Both the position numbers and the translations under genes were made by a program. The notes beneath the pieces are model-generated. The model ran no database searches. It was not told the DNA's origin and saw only the letters and a program-made list of their open reading frames with translations. This document shows positions 47,954-56,156 of a stretch of DNA of 64,000 nt, piece after piece (position 1 is the first letter of the stretch; each line of letters starts with the position of its first letter). The DNA comes from Verrucomicrobiaceae bacterium (GTDB lineage Bacteria; Verrucomicrobiota; Verrucomicrobiia; Verrucomicrobiales; Akkermansiaceae). Location: assembly GCA_027485995.1 (NCBI GenBank), contig JAIXPW010000043.1, forward strand, positions 22,372 through 86,371. The letters run 5' to 3'.

Positions 47954-48310
47954 TCAGTATCTCGCCACATCCGGGTCAATGCTGGTGGACCAGGCATCGA
48001 TCCCGCCGGCCATGGAGAAGGCGTTTTCAATGCCGATCTCGCGCAGGAACGCGGTGGCTCGCAGGGAGCGCATGCCATGGTGGCAATAGACGACGACTCC
48101 ACGCTCGGTGCCTTCCTTGAGGGCCTCGACCCGGTAGGGAAACTCACCGAGGGGGACGAGGTGCGCGCCATCGAGATGACAAATGTCCCATTCGTCCGGC
48201 TGGCGGCAGTCGATCAGGCGCGGGCGCTCGTTTTCCGGCAGGGCGGCCCAGGCGGCGACTTCGGAGCAGGTGACCTCCATCGTGGCGGAGGGATCGGGCA
48301 GGGCGCTCAT
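47954..48310 (-). CDS. single-domain rhodanese-like protein
   Basis: 118 residues with LIDCRQPDEWDICHLDGA and the active-site loop YCHHGMRS (catalytic Cys76), then AFLREIGIENAFSMAGGIDAW. No signal peptide is seen. Rhodanese domains transfer sulfane sulfur; its partner is unknown. Its start overlaps the stop of the L,D-transpeptidase gene (ATGA on the minus strand), so the two are co-translated. Confidence 0.9.
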   Translation of the reverse strand: MSALPDPSATMEVTCSEVAAWAALPENERPRLIDCRQPDEWDICHLDGAHLVPLGEFPYRVEALKEGTERGVVVYCHHGMRSLRATAFLREIGIENAFSMAGGIDAWSTSIDPDVARY

Positions 48311-48924
48311 TCGATGATGACGGGGGTGCCGAGCTGGACGTTGTCATAGAAGTGCTTCGACATGTGGTCGGGCATGCGGATGCAGCCGTGGGAGGCGGCG
48401 TAGCCGGGAAGGTAGCCGGTGTGCATGCCCATGCCGCCGCTGAAGCGCATGAAGTTCGGCATCGGAGCCGGGTAGTAGATCGCGCCGGGCGGGATCTTGT
48501 CGGTGCGGATGTCGACGTTGTCGTTGAGCATCGCGCCGGTAGCCTTGTCCTTGAAACAGCCGTACGCGGAGGAGTGGTGATCGGCATCCTTTTCAATGAT
48601 CTTGTAGCGGCCGGGCGGGGTGCCGTGGTCCTCGTTGCCGCTGGAGATCTTCGACACGCCCACCAGCACGTTGCCCTTGTAGAAATAGGCCTTCTGCTGC
48701 GGTCGGCTGATCTTGATGAGGGGCGGGCCGGAGACGTTGTCACCGTCCCAGTAGGAGATGTCGTCGGGGATCGCAGGGGCGGGATGATGGGCACCGGCAC
48801 CGGTGGGGCCGTTGTTGCGCTCATAGCCGAGGAGGTAATCGGACTTCTGCGGACCGCTGGGGGTGCAGGAGACCATCACGGCCGTGAGGACGGTGAAAAG
48901 TGAGCGACGGGCGAGGGTGTTCAT
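48307..48924 (-). CDS. L,D-transpeptidase lipoprotein (YkuD family)
   Basis: 205 residues. A lipoprotein-type signal (VLTAVMVSCTP, lipid Cys at 20) is followed by a YkuD domain with PPGRYKIIEKD, GMGMHTGYLPGY and the catalytic SHGCIRMPDHM (Cys181). These enzymes form 3-3 cross-links or attach proteins to peptidoglycan meso-DAP. It is the first gene of a pair with the rhodanese gene and is divergent from the FmdB-type gene. Confidence 0.9.
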   Translation of the reverse strand: MNTLARRSLFTVLTAVMVSCTPSGPQKSDYLLGYERNNGPTGAGAHHPAPAIPDDISYWDGDNVSGPPLIKISRPQQKAYFYKGNVLVGVSKISSGNEDHGTPPGRYKIIEKDADHHSSAYGCFKDKATGAMLNDNVDIRTDKIPPGAIYYPAPMPNFMRFSGGMGMHTGYLPGYAASHGCIRMPDHMSKHFYDNVQLGTPVIIE

Positions 48925-49031
48925 CGGTCTGGGGACGGCGGAATCTGGCCCGTGAGGCCAAGGCGGTCAAGAGAACAGCCGGATCGGGGTTGCTTCCCGG
49001 TGTGGGCGTGGTATTGAGGCGCTCCACCATC

Positions 49032-49349
49032 ATGCCCAATTACGATTACGAATGCCAGGCCTGCGGCCACCGCTTCGAAGTGTTCCAGAGCATGAACGAC
49101 GCCAAGCTCGAGCATTGCCCCGTGGAGGGCTGCAACGGCACGGTCAAGCGTCTGCTCGGCACCGGAGCCGGACTCATCTTCAAGGGAGCGGGTTTCTACC
49201 AGACCGACTACCGATCCTCGTCCTATCAGGCGGGAGTGAAGGCGGATGGAGCTTCCTCGAAATCCGAGGCCACGCCGAAGACCGAGAGCACGCCCAAATC
49301 CGACAGCAGCAGCGCATCCACTCCCCCGGCCGCTTCATCCGGCAGCTGA
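49032..49349 (+). CDS. FmdB-family zinc-ribbon protein
   Basis: 105 residues. The first 50 form the FmdB zinc ribbon: MPNYDYECQACGHRFEVFQS, then HCPVEGCNGTVKRLLGTGAG. The tail (55-105) is low complexity, rich in Ser, Thr, Lys and Pro. The ATG at 49032 fits the family start MPxYxYxC; an upstream frame from 48900 is not conserved. FmdB proteins are small putative regulators of unknown target. Confidence 0.88.
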   Translation: MPNYDYECQACGHRFEVFQSMNDAKLEHCPVEGCNGTVKRLLGTGAGLIFKGAGFYQTDYRSSSYQAGVKADGASSKSEATPKTESTPKSDSSSASTPPAASSGS

Positions 49350-49394
49350 ACCCCGGCTTTGCAAGCGCTTTCCCTCCTGATACTCATCTCAGCC

Positions 49395-50078
49395 ATGTCC
49401 GACAAGAACCCCGAGAAACCCCAGAAATCCGGCGGTGGCTGCCTTGGCCTGTTGATGAAGCTTTTCATGCTCATCTTCCTGGTCGGCCTCGGTGCGGCGG
49501 TGTTTTTCATCTTCCAGCCCCAGGACCTCACCGACGTGGGCGGCTACGGGCCGGCGGCCGCGCTGGTCCAGCGGAAGGACATCAAGACGACGCTGCAGAA
49601 CTCCCTGGATCGCGGCTTTGAGGTGAACCTTTCCGAGGAGGACATCAATGGCTACCTCGCGCGCACCCTCGCCGCCAAGCAGAACGGACTTCTCGGCAAG
49701 AACGTCACGCTCGACGGTGCCTGGGTCCGTCTGGAGGAAGGCCGGGTGGAGATCATCCTGGAGCGGCGCATCTTCGGCCACCCGCTGACGATTTCCACGT
49801 ATGTCCAGATCAGCCAGTCGGTCTCTCCCACCGGCACGGCAAGCACCGAGGGGGTCCTGCATGGCGGTCCCTATCTCAAGGACATCCCGCTCAACCGCGG
49901 CGGACGCTTCGGACAACTGGTGGTCCCCCAGGGCTTCCTTCACCTGGTCCTGCCCGCCTTTGCCGGGTTGGCCGAGGCCTACAAGCCGGAGATCGACCTG
50001 GCGCTCGGTCGCATGGCACGAATCCGGATCGAAAAGGACAAGCTGATCCTCCATCCTCTCGAGCCTTTTGACCGATGA
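49395..50078 (+). CDS. single-TM envelope protein of unknown function
   Basis: 227 residues from the ATG at 49395. A short cytoplasmic start (MSDKNPEKPQKSGGGC) and one membrane segment (LLMKLFMLIFLVGLGAAVF) precede a periplasmic beta-rich domain with VNLSEEDINGYLART and VRLEEGRVEIILERRIFG, a pattern seen in lipid- or ligand-binding envelope proteins. I do not recognise the family. It lies 45 bases after the FmdB-type gene and 40 bases before the next, probably one operon. Confidence 0.6.
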   Translation: MSDKNPEKPQKSGGGCLGLLMKLFMLIFLVGLGAAVFFIFQPQDLTDVGGYGPAAALVQRKDIKTTLQNSLDRGFEVNLSEEDINGYLARTLAAKQNGLLGKNVTLDGAWVRLEEGRVEIILERRIFGHPLTISTYVQISQSVSPTGTASTEGVLHGGPYLKDIPLNRGGRFGQLVVPQGFLHLVLPAFAGLAEAYKPEIDLALGRMARIRIEKDKLILHPLEPFDR

Positions 50079-50118
50079 TCTCGCCCGGATCGCCCTTCTG
50101 ACCTGCCCTTCGCGCCGC

Positions 50119-51522
50119 ATGAAACCTTCCCTCCTGGCCTTGCTGATGTTTGCCGGGATGGCACATGCCGCGCCACCACTGAAAGCAGTGCCGGTGGCTG
50201 AGCCGGTCGAGGCCCCTGTCCCGGTTCCTGTCCCTGAGGATGACCAGGCCCTTCCTGCCCGCGTGGTCAGCCGGTCCGGCCAGTTCTCAGTTTCCGGCGC
50301 GGAACCTGCGGTTCGTGCCTCGGTCGCCCTTCTGGCGGAGGAGGCGAAGGACGACCTTTTGAAGCTTTCCGATTTGAAGGACGACTGGAAGACCCTCATC
50401 TCGGTCGTGCTGCACGGGAAGCCGGGAGACCCGCTGCCGCCCCGCTCGGTGGCCCTGAGTCTTTTCTCAAACGAGGGAGGCTATTCGCTGAGGCTTGATC
50501 TGCATCTTGCACGCGGCATTGATCAGGAGCGCTTTCATCGCGCGGTGACCTCCGCGCTTCTTCACGAGCAGGCCCTGCGCAAGCTCCCGCCTGGCACCAC
50601 CGACTCCGCCCTAATCGTGCCGCCCTGGCTGGTCGAGGGCCTGCGCGAAGCGGTCGCCTGGCAGCAGAAGCGCGGCGACCGTAGGCTCTACGAGGCAATC
50701 TTCAAGCACGGCGGCCTCTACAAGCTCAACGACCTCTTCGCCGTCACCGAGGCCGATCACGAGGAACTCGACGGGGCGATGCGTGCCGCCTTCCGGGTGG
50801 CATCGGGGGCGATGGTGATGGCCCTTCTGGAGCAACCCCAGGGCAAGGAGGGCTTCCGCACTTTCATCTCGGAAGCGGCCAGATTCGGCGGCGAGATGCC
50901 ATTGCTGCTGCGGCGCTGCTTTCCAGAGCTGAACCTGTCGGAACGCAGCCTTGAGAAATGGTGGATGCTCGTTGGCATCGACAAATCCGCGCCGGATCTC
51001 ACCGAATCGCTCGGCGTGGTGGAAACGGACAGCGGCCTTGAGGAAATCCTGAAGCTTCATTTCCGGGACGCTGCCGGAGTGGACAGCGGAAAGCCCCTAC
51101 ACAGCAGTTGGGAGGAACTCGTTGCACTGCCACTGCCCGCCCGATCCGAGGCGGTGCGACCGATTCAGGACTCCCTCGTCCGGCTCAGCTATCGCAGCTT
51201 TCCTTCGTTCAGGCCGATCATCGCCGAGTATCAACTCATCCTCTCCGAACTGCTCAAGCCCAAGCCCCGGAAGATCGGCGAACGCCTGGCCGGTCTTCAG
51301 GAAAGCCGGGTCACCATGACCGAAAAGGCCCGACACGCCCGCGACTACCTCGACTGGTTTGAGATCACCCGCGTGCGGGAGACCAGTGGTGAGTTCGAGG
51401 ACTACCTTTCCCTCAAGGAGCGGCTGAAGGTGCGGAGCGAGGACCGCAAGGATCCGGTCTCCACCTACCTGGACCGCATGGAGAAGGTGTTCAATCGGGA
51501 GAAGACAAAGTCGCCGCGCTAG
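50119..51522 (+). CDS. secreted peptidase-MA-like protein with degenerate zinc motif
   Basis: 467 residues from the ATG at 50119 with a signal peptide (LALLMFAGMAHA) and a Pro/Val-rich linker. The core resembles gluzincin peptidase-MA domains: LLHEQALRK (His149-Glu150) then PPWLVEGLREA (Glu173). The second histidine of HExxH is replaced by Leu (HEQAL), so zinc catalysis is doubtful. The C-terminal ~200 residues are helical with charged repeats (ESRVTMTEKARHARDYLDW). It may be a pseudo-enzyme or scaffold. It follows the single-TM gene by 40 bases. Confidence 0.6.
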   Translation: MKPSLLALLMFAGMAHAAPPLKAVPVAEPVEAPVPVPVPEDDQALPARVVSRSGQFSVSGAEPAVRASVALLAEEAKDDLLKLSDLKDDWKTLISVVLHGKPGDPLPPRSVALSLFSNEGGYSLRLDLHLARGIDQERFHRAVTSALLHEQALRKLPPGTTDSALIVPPWLVEGLREAVAWQQKRGDRRLYEAIFKHGGLYKLNDLFAVTEADHEELDGAMRAAFRVASGAMVMALLEQPQGKEGFRTFISEAARFGGEMPLLLRRCFPELNLSERSLEKWWMLVGIDKSAPDLTESLGVVETDSGLEEILKLHFRDAAGVDSGKPLHSSWEELVALPLPARSEAVRPIQDSLVRLSYRSFPSFRPIIAEYQLILSELLKPKPRKIGERLAGLQESRVTMTEKARHARDYLDWFEITRVRETSGEFEDYLSLKERLKVRSEDRKDPVSTYLDRMEKVFNREKTKSPR

Positions 51523-51916
51523 CTTCCGGCGGCCGTCCGGGTTCCACTCGCGATCATCGGAGACTTCCTGAAACTTCGGCAACCATTTCGAGCCGTGGGC
51601 GTGGTCCGGGTTCGTCTTGCGCGAAATCACAGATTAAATGCGCAAACACCTCTTCCCGTGCCTGCGCTTTCATGAAACAATCTAAAGGATCGTGGTAGAA
51701 CCGTGGATAGGAGAGCATCTTCGATCTCCCAGCTCTCTTGGCCCCCATTTTCAGGAACGAAACCACCAACCCAACGATATCCGAGGCAATCCCTTCCTTC
51801 GAGCCGGCCATGATCGAAGCGTCCATCCGCTCGTCGTGAATCGACGTCTTCCGATCCCCTCAGCGGATTCTGCCACGGAGGCCATTTTCCAACATTCGTC
51901 CAAAATCCCAACCGTC
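51523..51916. other. intergenic, no gene
   Basis: A 394-bp gap before a PATR gene. A minus-strand frame of 90 residues (51554-51826) exists but has no ribosome site or family resemblance. The last ~70 bases probably hold the promoter and leader of the 51917 gene; no clear element was identified. Confidence 0.45.
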
Positions 51917-54900
51917 ATGAAATCCAAAAAGTCCAATCCGTTCCGCTCCACTCTCGCCACCACCATCTTCTGTGGTGTGCTGATCAGCCATTTCGCCATC
52001 ACTTCTGCATCCGCGATAGATCGGTACTGGGACACCAACACCACCACTGCTGGATTTGGTGCCATTACCGGCGCTTGGAACGGCACAAACGCCTTCTGGA
52101 ACACCCTCAGCACCGGCAATAGTGGCGGCACCTTCGTCGCCTCGCCCACCTCGGCGGATGATCTCTTCGTCAGCGCGGGTACGGCAAACGGGACAATCAC
52201 CGTAACAGGCACGCAAGCCGCGAGCAGCATCACGCTATCCGCACCCTTCACTAGGACGATCTCGGGCGGCACCTCGATCACCATCGGCGGCACCGGCACG
52301 AACTCCGGCCTTTTCAGCTCGGGGGCCAGTACCACCACGATTTCAACCCCGATCATCCTGAATAGCGCCAGCACGGCGGTTACCGTTCGCAGCACTAACA
52401 CTGCCCAGACGTTCACGATTGGCAAGATCACCGGAGGTGCCACCACTGGCACACAAACGATCAGCGTCGAAGCGAACGGCGGAGCGGTGGCCCTGAACGG
52501 CGGTGTCCTTGACAGCCCAGCGGGTGGGAAAGTGGCGATCAACTACAGCGGCACGGCTGGCGGGATCACGGTGACCGGCAGCTATACTTACTCTGGCGGA
52601 ACCGTCGTCAACTCCACAGGCACCGGCATTCTCGCCGTGGCGAGCAACAACGGCTTCGGCACAGGCTCCGTGACGATCAACGGTGGCAATATCCGCGGGA
52701 GCACGAGCGGCACGACTCTCAGCAACGCCATCGCCCTTGGAGGCAACTTCACCGCCTCCACGCTCACCGGGGAGAAAACGCTCATTCTCTCTGGCCCGAT
52801 CACGCTCACCGGGAACCGCACCATCACCGCCAACCTTGGCACAACGGTCGCCACTGAGGCACTCGTTTTATCCAATGCCATTGGGGATGGTGGCAACGGT
52901 TTCGGTCTGACACAGAACGGCACCGGCAAACTGACCCTTACCGGATCAAGCACCTACACTGGCACCACCGTGGTCAGTGCCGGTACGCTGACGCTTGGCA
53001 ACGCGACCAACACCATCCTCAACACCGCCCCAGTCACTGTCAGCGGCGGTGTTCTCAACGTGGCGAATCCTGATACGGTCGGCGCGATCACCATCACTGG
53101 TGGAACCATTTCCGGCTCCGCCACGCTGACCGGGTCCTCCTATGATCTTCAGGGCGGCACAGTCACTGCAACGCTTGGAGGCGGTGTTGCAGTCGGCAAA
53201 TCCACATCCGGCGTCGCCAATCTCGGTGGCACCCAGGTCTACACCGATGCCACCAACGTGACCGCCGGTACGCTCAATGTCACTGGCACGCTCGGAAACA
53301 CCCTTCTCACCGTGTCGAACGGTGCCAAGCTGGGCGGTGAAGGCAGTTCGGCAGGCAATGTCGTCTTCAACGCCGGTTCGGGAATCGTCTTCGACCCCAG
53401 CACCACAGGAGCAAATCAATACTTTCGCACTTCGGGCAACGTCGACACCACGGCCGGAGCTGGAACCAAGATCAACATTGATCTCACCGCACCAACGACC
53501 AATACGGGCGTGGTGGTATTCGAAGCGGGATCGATCACCACGAACGGCCTCAGCGACTTCAAGCTGAATGCACGAGGCACCCTCAGCCTCAGCGCTACCC
53601 AGCTTCTGTTTGATTTCTCTGCTGGCAGCGTGGTTTGGAAAGGGGCCAATGGAACGAACCCCACCTTCTGGGACCTGAACACCACGGCGCAGAACTGGAC
53701 ACTCGGTGGTGTCGATGACTTCTTCCTCAACGGGGACGACGTGCTCTTTGACGATTCCGCCGCCAACTTCAACCCTGCCGTGCAGTCAGCGCTCGCCGCC
53801 GGAACTGTCACTTTCGACAACGCGCTGGTGAATCCCTACTCCCTCAGTGGAGCAGGCGTCACCTGCTCCAGCTTGACCAAGGCCGGCACGGGCAAGGTGA
53901 CCCTTTCCAATGCCATCACGCTCTCCGGTGGAACGACGATCAGCAACGGCACGCTCCAGCTTGGAGACGGCACCAACGCAACAGGGAGCGTCACCGGAGC
54001 GATCACCAACAACGCCGCGTTGATCACCAACTTCGGTGCCAACAACGTGACCATCGCCAATGCCATTTCAGGCACCGGCTCCCTCACCCAGTCAGGAGCT
54101 GGTACCGTCATCCTGACCGCCGCCAACAGCTATGGGGCAACCACGATCGACACAGGTGCCACGCTTCAGATCGGCACGGGTGGTGCCGCAGGCACGATCG
54201 GTACTGGAGCGATCACGAACAACGGCACTCTCATCTTCAATCGTGACAACAGCAGCAACATCACACTCGCCAGCGTCATCAGCGGAAGTGGCAGCCTTAC
54301 CAAGCAGGGTTCGGGAGCGATGATTCTTTCCTCCGCCAATCCCTACACCGGCGCGACCACCATCACCCACACCGTCGCTTCCGGCGCAGTGATCGTGACC
54401 GTAGATGGCGCTCTTGGCACCAATGCCGCCGGAACCACGGTGGTAAGCGGCACGACCTTGGGCCTTTCAGGTGGGATCGACTATGCCACCACCGAACTCG
54501 TCTCGGGGTCCGGGGGTGGATCAGCCGTCATTACAGGAGCGATCGCCGTCGGCACCCGTGGCTTCATCCAGAGCACCAGCGGCAACAACACCTTCCGTGG
54601 AAACATCGAGCTGAACGCCAACGGGGTTTCACGAATTGGAACGCAAAATGGAGCGTCGCTGACCCTCACCGGAACGATCACCCAGGGATCCGGCATTACC
54701 ACTGGCAGCCTCCTCTTCCGTTCAGGCGACAGCTCGGGTGACTTCATCACCCTTTCAAATGCGGCCAATTCCTTCGGCGGGGATTCGACCATTTTCAACG
54801 GCGCGGCTTCCGGAGTCTATGCAGGTGTCCGTCTCGGAGTCACCAATGCCTTGCCGACGAACTGGACCATCACCGGTTTCGCCAGCGCTGGCAACGGCGC

Positions 54901-55900
54901 TTCACTCGATCTTGCTGGCTACGATCAAACGTTGAACGGCTTGATATCTTCGGGGACTGGCGCGCTGAAGATCGTCAACCTCAACACAGTGACTCCATCC
55001 ACCCTCACGCTCAACCCAACGGTGGCGAAAAGTTCTCCGACCACCATCCTGGGCGGCACTGGTCTGGGAGTGATCAACCTCGTGAAGAGCGGTACGTTTA
55101 CCCAGACTCTGACCGGGGTGAACACCTACACCGGTGCCACCACCGTCAATGGTGGCACGCTAACCTTGGGAGCCTCCGGTTCCGTTTCAAGCAGCGCGAG
55201 TCTCATCATCGGCGCAGGTGCCAAGCTCAACACCACGGCCCAAGCCTCGTTCGCCCTATCAGGATCGCAGCCAGTCACCTTCAAGCTCGACAGCGCGGGC
55301 GCGGGATCTTCAGGGCAGATCGAGGCCGCCGGACTCAACATCACCAGCGCCGTCGTGACCTTCACCATCACCGGCACTCTGGATGACGCCGCCTACGTGC
55401 TCGCCACCTACACCAGCAAGACCGGCACGGCCTTCGCCTCCGTCACACCACCGACCGGCTACACACTCGACTACGCCTACAACGGCGGAACCCAGATCGC
55501 CCTCGTGCAATCCGGATACGCGTCCTGGATCGGTGGCTTCCCGGGTCTTGCCGACACCACCGAAGGCGGAGATCCTGATTTCGATGGCATAAAGAACGTC
55601 CTCGAATACGTCCTCAACGGCAACCCAGGCAGCTCTGATTCCTCGATCCTGCCAACCCTCGATGCCTCGGGCGCGAACTTCGTGTTCGAATTCTCCCGCC
55701 TGACCGATTCCGCCAATGATACCACCCAGGTCTTCGAGTACTCGACCGAACTGAGCACCTGGACCTCGGTCAACATCACGGGCACCCCAGGCGGCGAGGT
55801 GGCTTTCGGCACTCCGTCCGGTGGAGTTCAGACTGTCACCGTGACCATTCCGAAAGGCACGGAGACCAAGCTCTTCGGTCGTCTGAAAGTCAGCAAATGA
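51917..55900 (+). CDS. secreted PATR autotransporter-type repeat protein
   Basis: 1327 residues from the ATG at 51917; the longer frame from 51692 has no signal. The signal peptide (ATTIFCGVLISHFAITSASA) is followed by the PATR opening RYWDTNTTTAGFGAITGAWN, then ~1150 residues of Thr/Gly/Asn/Ser-rich repeats (LTLTGSSTYTGTTVVSAGTL and many variants). The C-terminal module YASWIGGFPGL, DPDFDGIKNVLEYVLNG and KLFGRLKVSK matches the 27682 protein. No octamer TCTAACAG is present, unlike the PATR genes to the left. A terminator hairpin follows. Confidence 0.85.
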   Translation: MKSKKSNPFRSTLATTIFCGVLISHFAITSASAIDRYWDTNTTTAGFGAITGAWNGTNAFWNTLSTGNSGGTFVASPTSADDLFVSAGTANGTITVTGTQAASSITLSAPFTRTISGGTSITIGGTGTNSGLFSSGASTTTISTPIILNSASTAVTVRSTNTAQTFTIGKITGGATTGTQTISVEANGGAVALNGGVLDSPAGGKVAINYSGTAGGITVTGSYTYSGGTVVNSTGTGILAVASNNGFGTGSVTINGGNIRGSTSGTTLSNAIALGGNFTASTLTGEKTLILSGPITLTGNRTITANLGTTVATEALVLSNAIGDGGNGFGLTQNGTGKLTLTGSSTYTGTTVVSAGTLTLGNATNTILNTAPVTVSGGVLNVANPDTVGAITITGGTISGSATLTGSSYDLQGGTVTATLGGGVAVGKSTSGVANLGGTQVYTDATNVTAGTLNVTGTLGNTLLTVSNGAKLGGEGSSAGNVVFNAGSGIVFDPSTTGANQYFRTSGNVDTTAGAGTKINIDLTAPTTNTGVVVFEAGSITTNGLSDFKLNARGTLSLSATQLLFDFSAGSVVWKGANGTNPTFWDLNTTAQNWTLGGVDDFFLNGDDVLFDDSAANFNPAVQSALAAGTVTFDNALVNPYSLSGAGVTCSSLTKAGTGKVTLSNAITLSGGTTISNGTLQLGDGTNATGSVTGAITNNAALITNFGANNVTIANAISGTGSLTQSGAGTVILTAANSYGATTIDTGATLQIGTGGAAGTIGTGAITNNGTLIFNRDNSSNITLASVISGSGSLTKQGSGAMILSSANPYTGATTITHTVASGAVIVTVDGALGTNAAGTTVVSGTTLGLSGGIDYATTELVSGSGGGSAVITGAIAVGTRGFIQSTSGNNTFRGNIELNANGVSRIGTQNGASLTLTGTITQGSGITTGSLLFRSGDSSGDFITLSNAANSFGGDSTIFNGAASGVYAGVRLGVTNALPTNWTITGFASAGNGASLDLAGYDQTLNGLISSGTGALKIVNLNTVTPSTLTLNPTVAKSSPTTILGGTGLGVINLVKSGTFTQTLTGVNTYTGATTVNGGTLTLGASGSVSSSASLIIGAGAKLNTTAQASFALSGSQPVTFKLDSAGAGSSGQIEAAGLNITSAVVTFTITGTLDDAAYVLATYTSKTGTAFASVTPPTGYTLDYAYNGGTQIALVQSGYASWIGGFPGLADTTEGGDPDFDGIKNVLEYVLNGNPGSSDSSILPTLDASGANFVFEFSRLTDSANDTTQVFEYSTELSTWTSVNITGTPGGEVAFGTPSGGVQTVTVTIPKGTETKLFGRLKVSK

Positions 55901-55929
55901 TCGCAAACCGCCTGCATTGAATTCCCATC

Positions 55930-55961
55930 GAATCCCGGAGCTGGCAACGGCTCCGGGATTC
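55930..55961 (+). terminator. 12-bp stem-loop terminator after the PATR gene
   Basis: GAATCCCGGAGC pairs perfectly with its reverse complement across the loop TGGCAACG except that the innermost base pair is C-G; the outer 11 pairs are exact. It begins 30 bases after the PATR stop codon and is followed by ATGTTATCTCCCTTTC, a partial T-rich tail. It probably ends the PATR transcript and separates it from the rhamnosidase gene. Confidence 0.7.
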
Positions 55962-56156
55962 ATGTTATCTCCCTTTCGTGGTATTCATCCATTCACGACG
56001 TTCGCGCCCTTTCCCAGTGACTTCATCTGCGTCCCCAGCCGGATTCTTCAGTCCTACGATGATCCGCCAGACCTACAAGACCTCCTTGACTCCGGTGATT
56101 CGGGCACATTCTTTGACCGCCTGAAAGTTTCCCGACACTGAATCGCTATCATCACC

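Noticed and set aside
51554..51826. 90-residue minus-strand frame in the gap before a PATR gene
   Set aside because: No start context, no family resemblance, and it lies where the leader of the next gene is expected.
52204..52211. GTAACAGG and other one-mismatch relatives of TCTAACAG
   Set aside because: They break the TCTAACA core and were not counted as motif copies.
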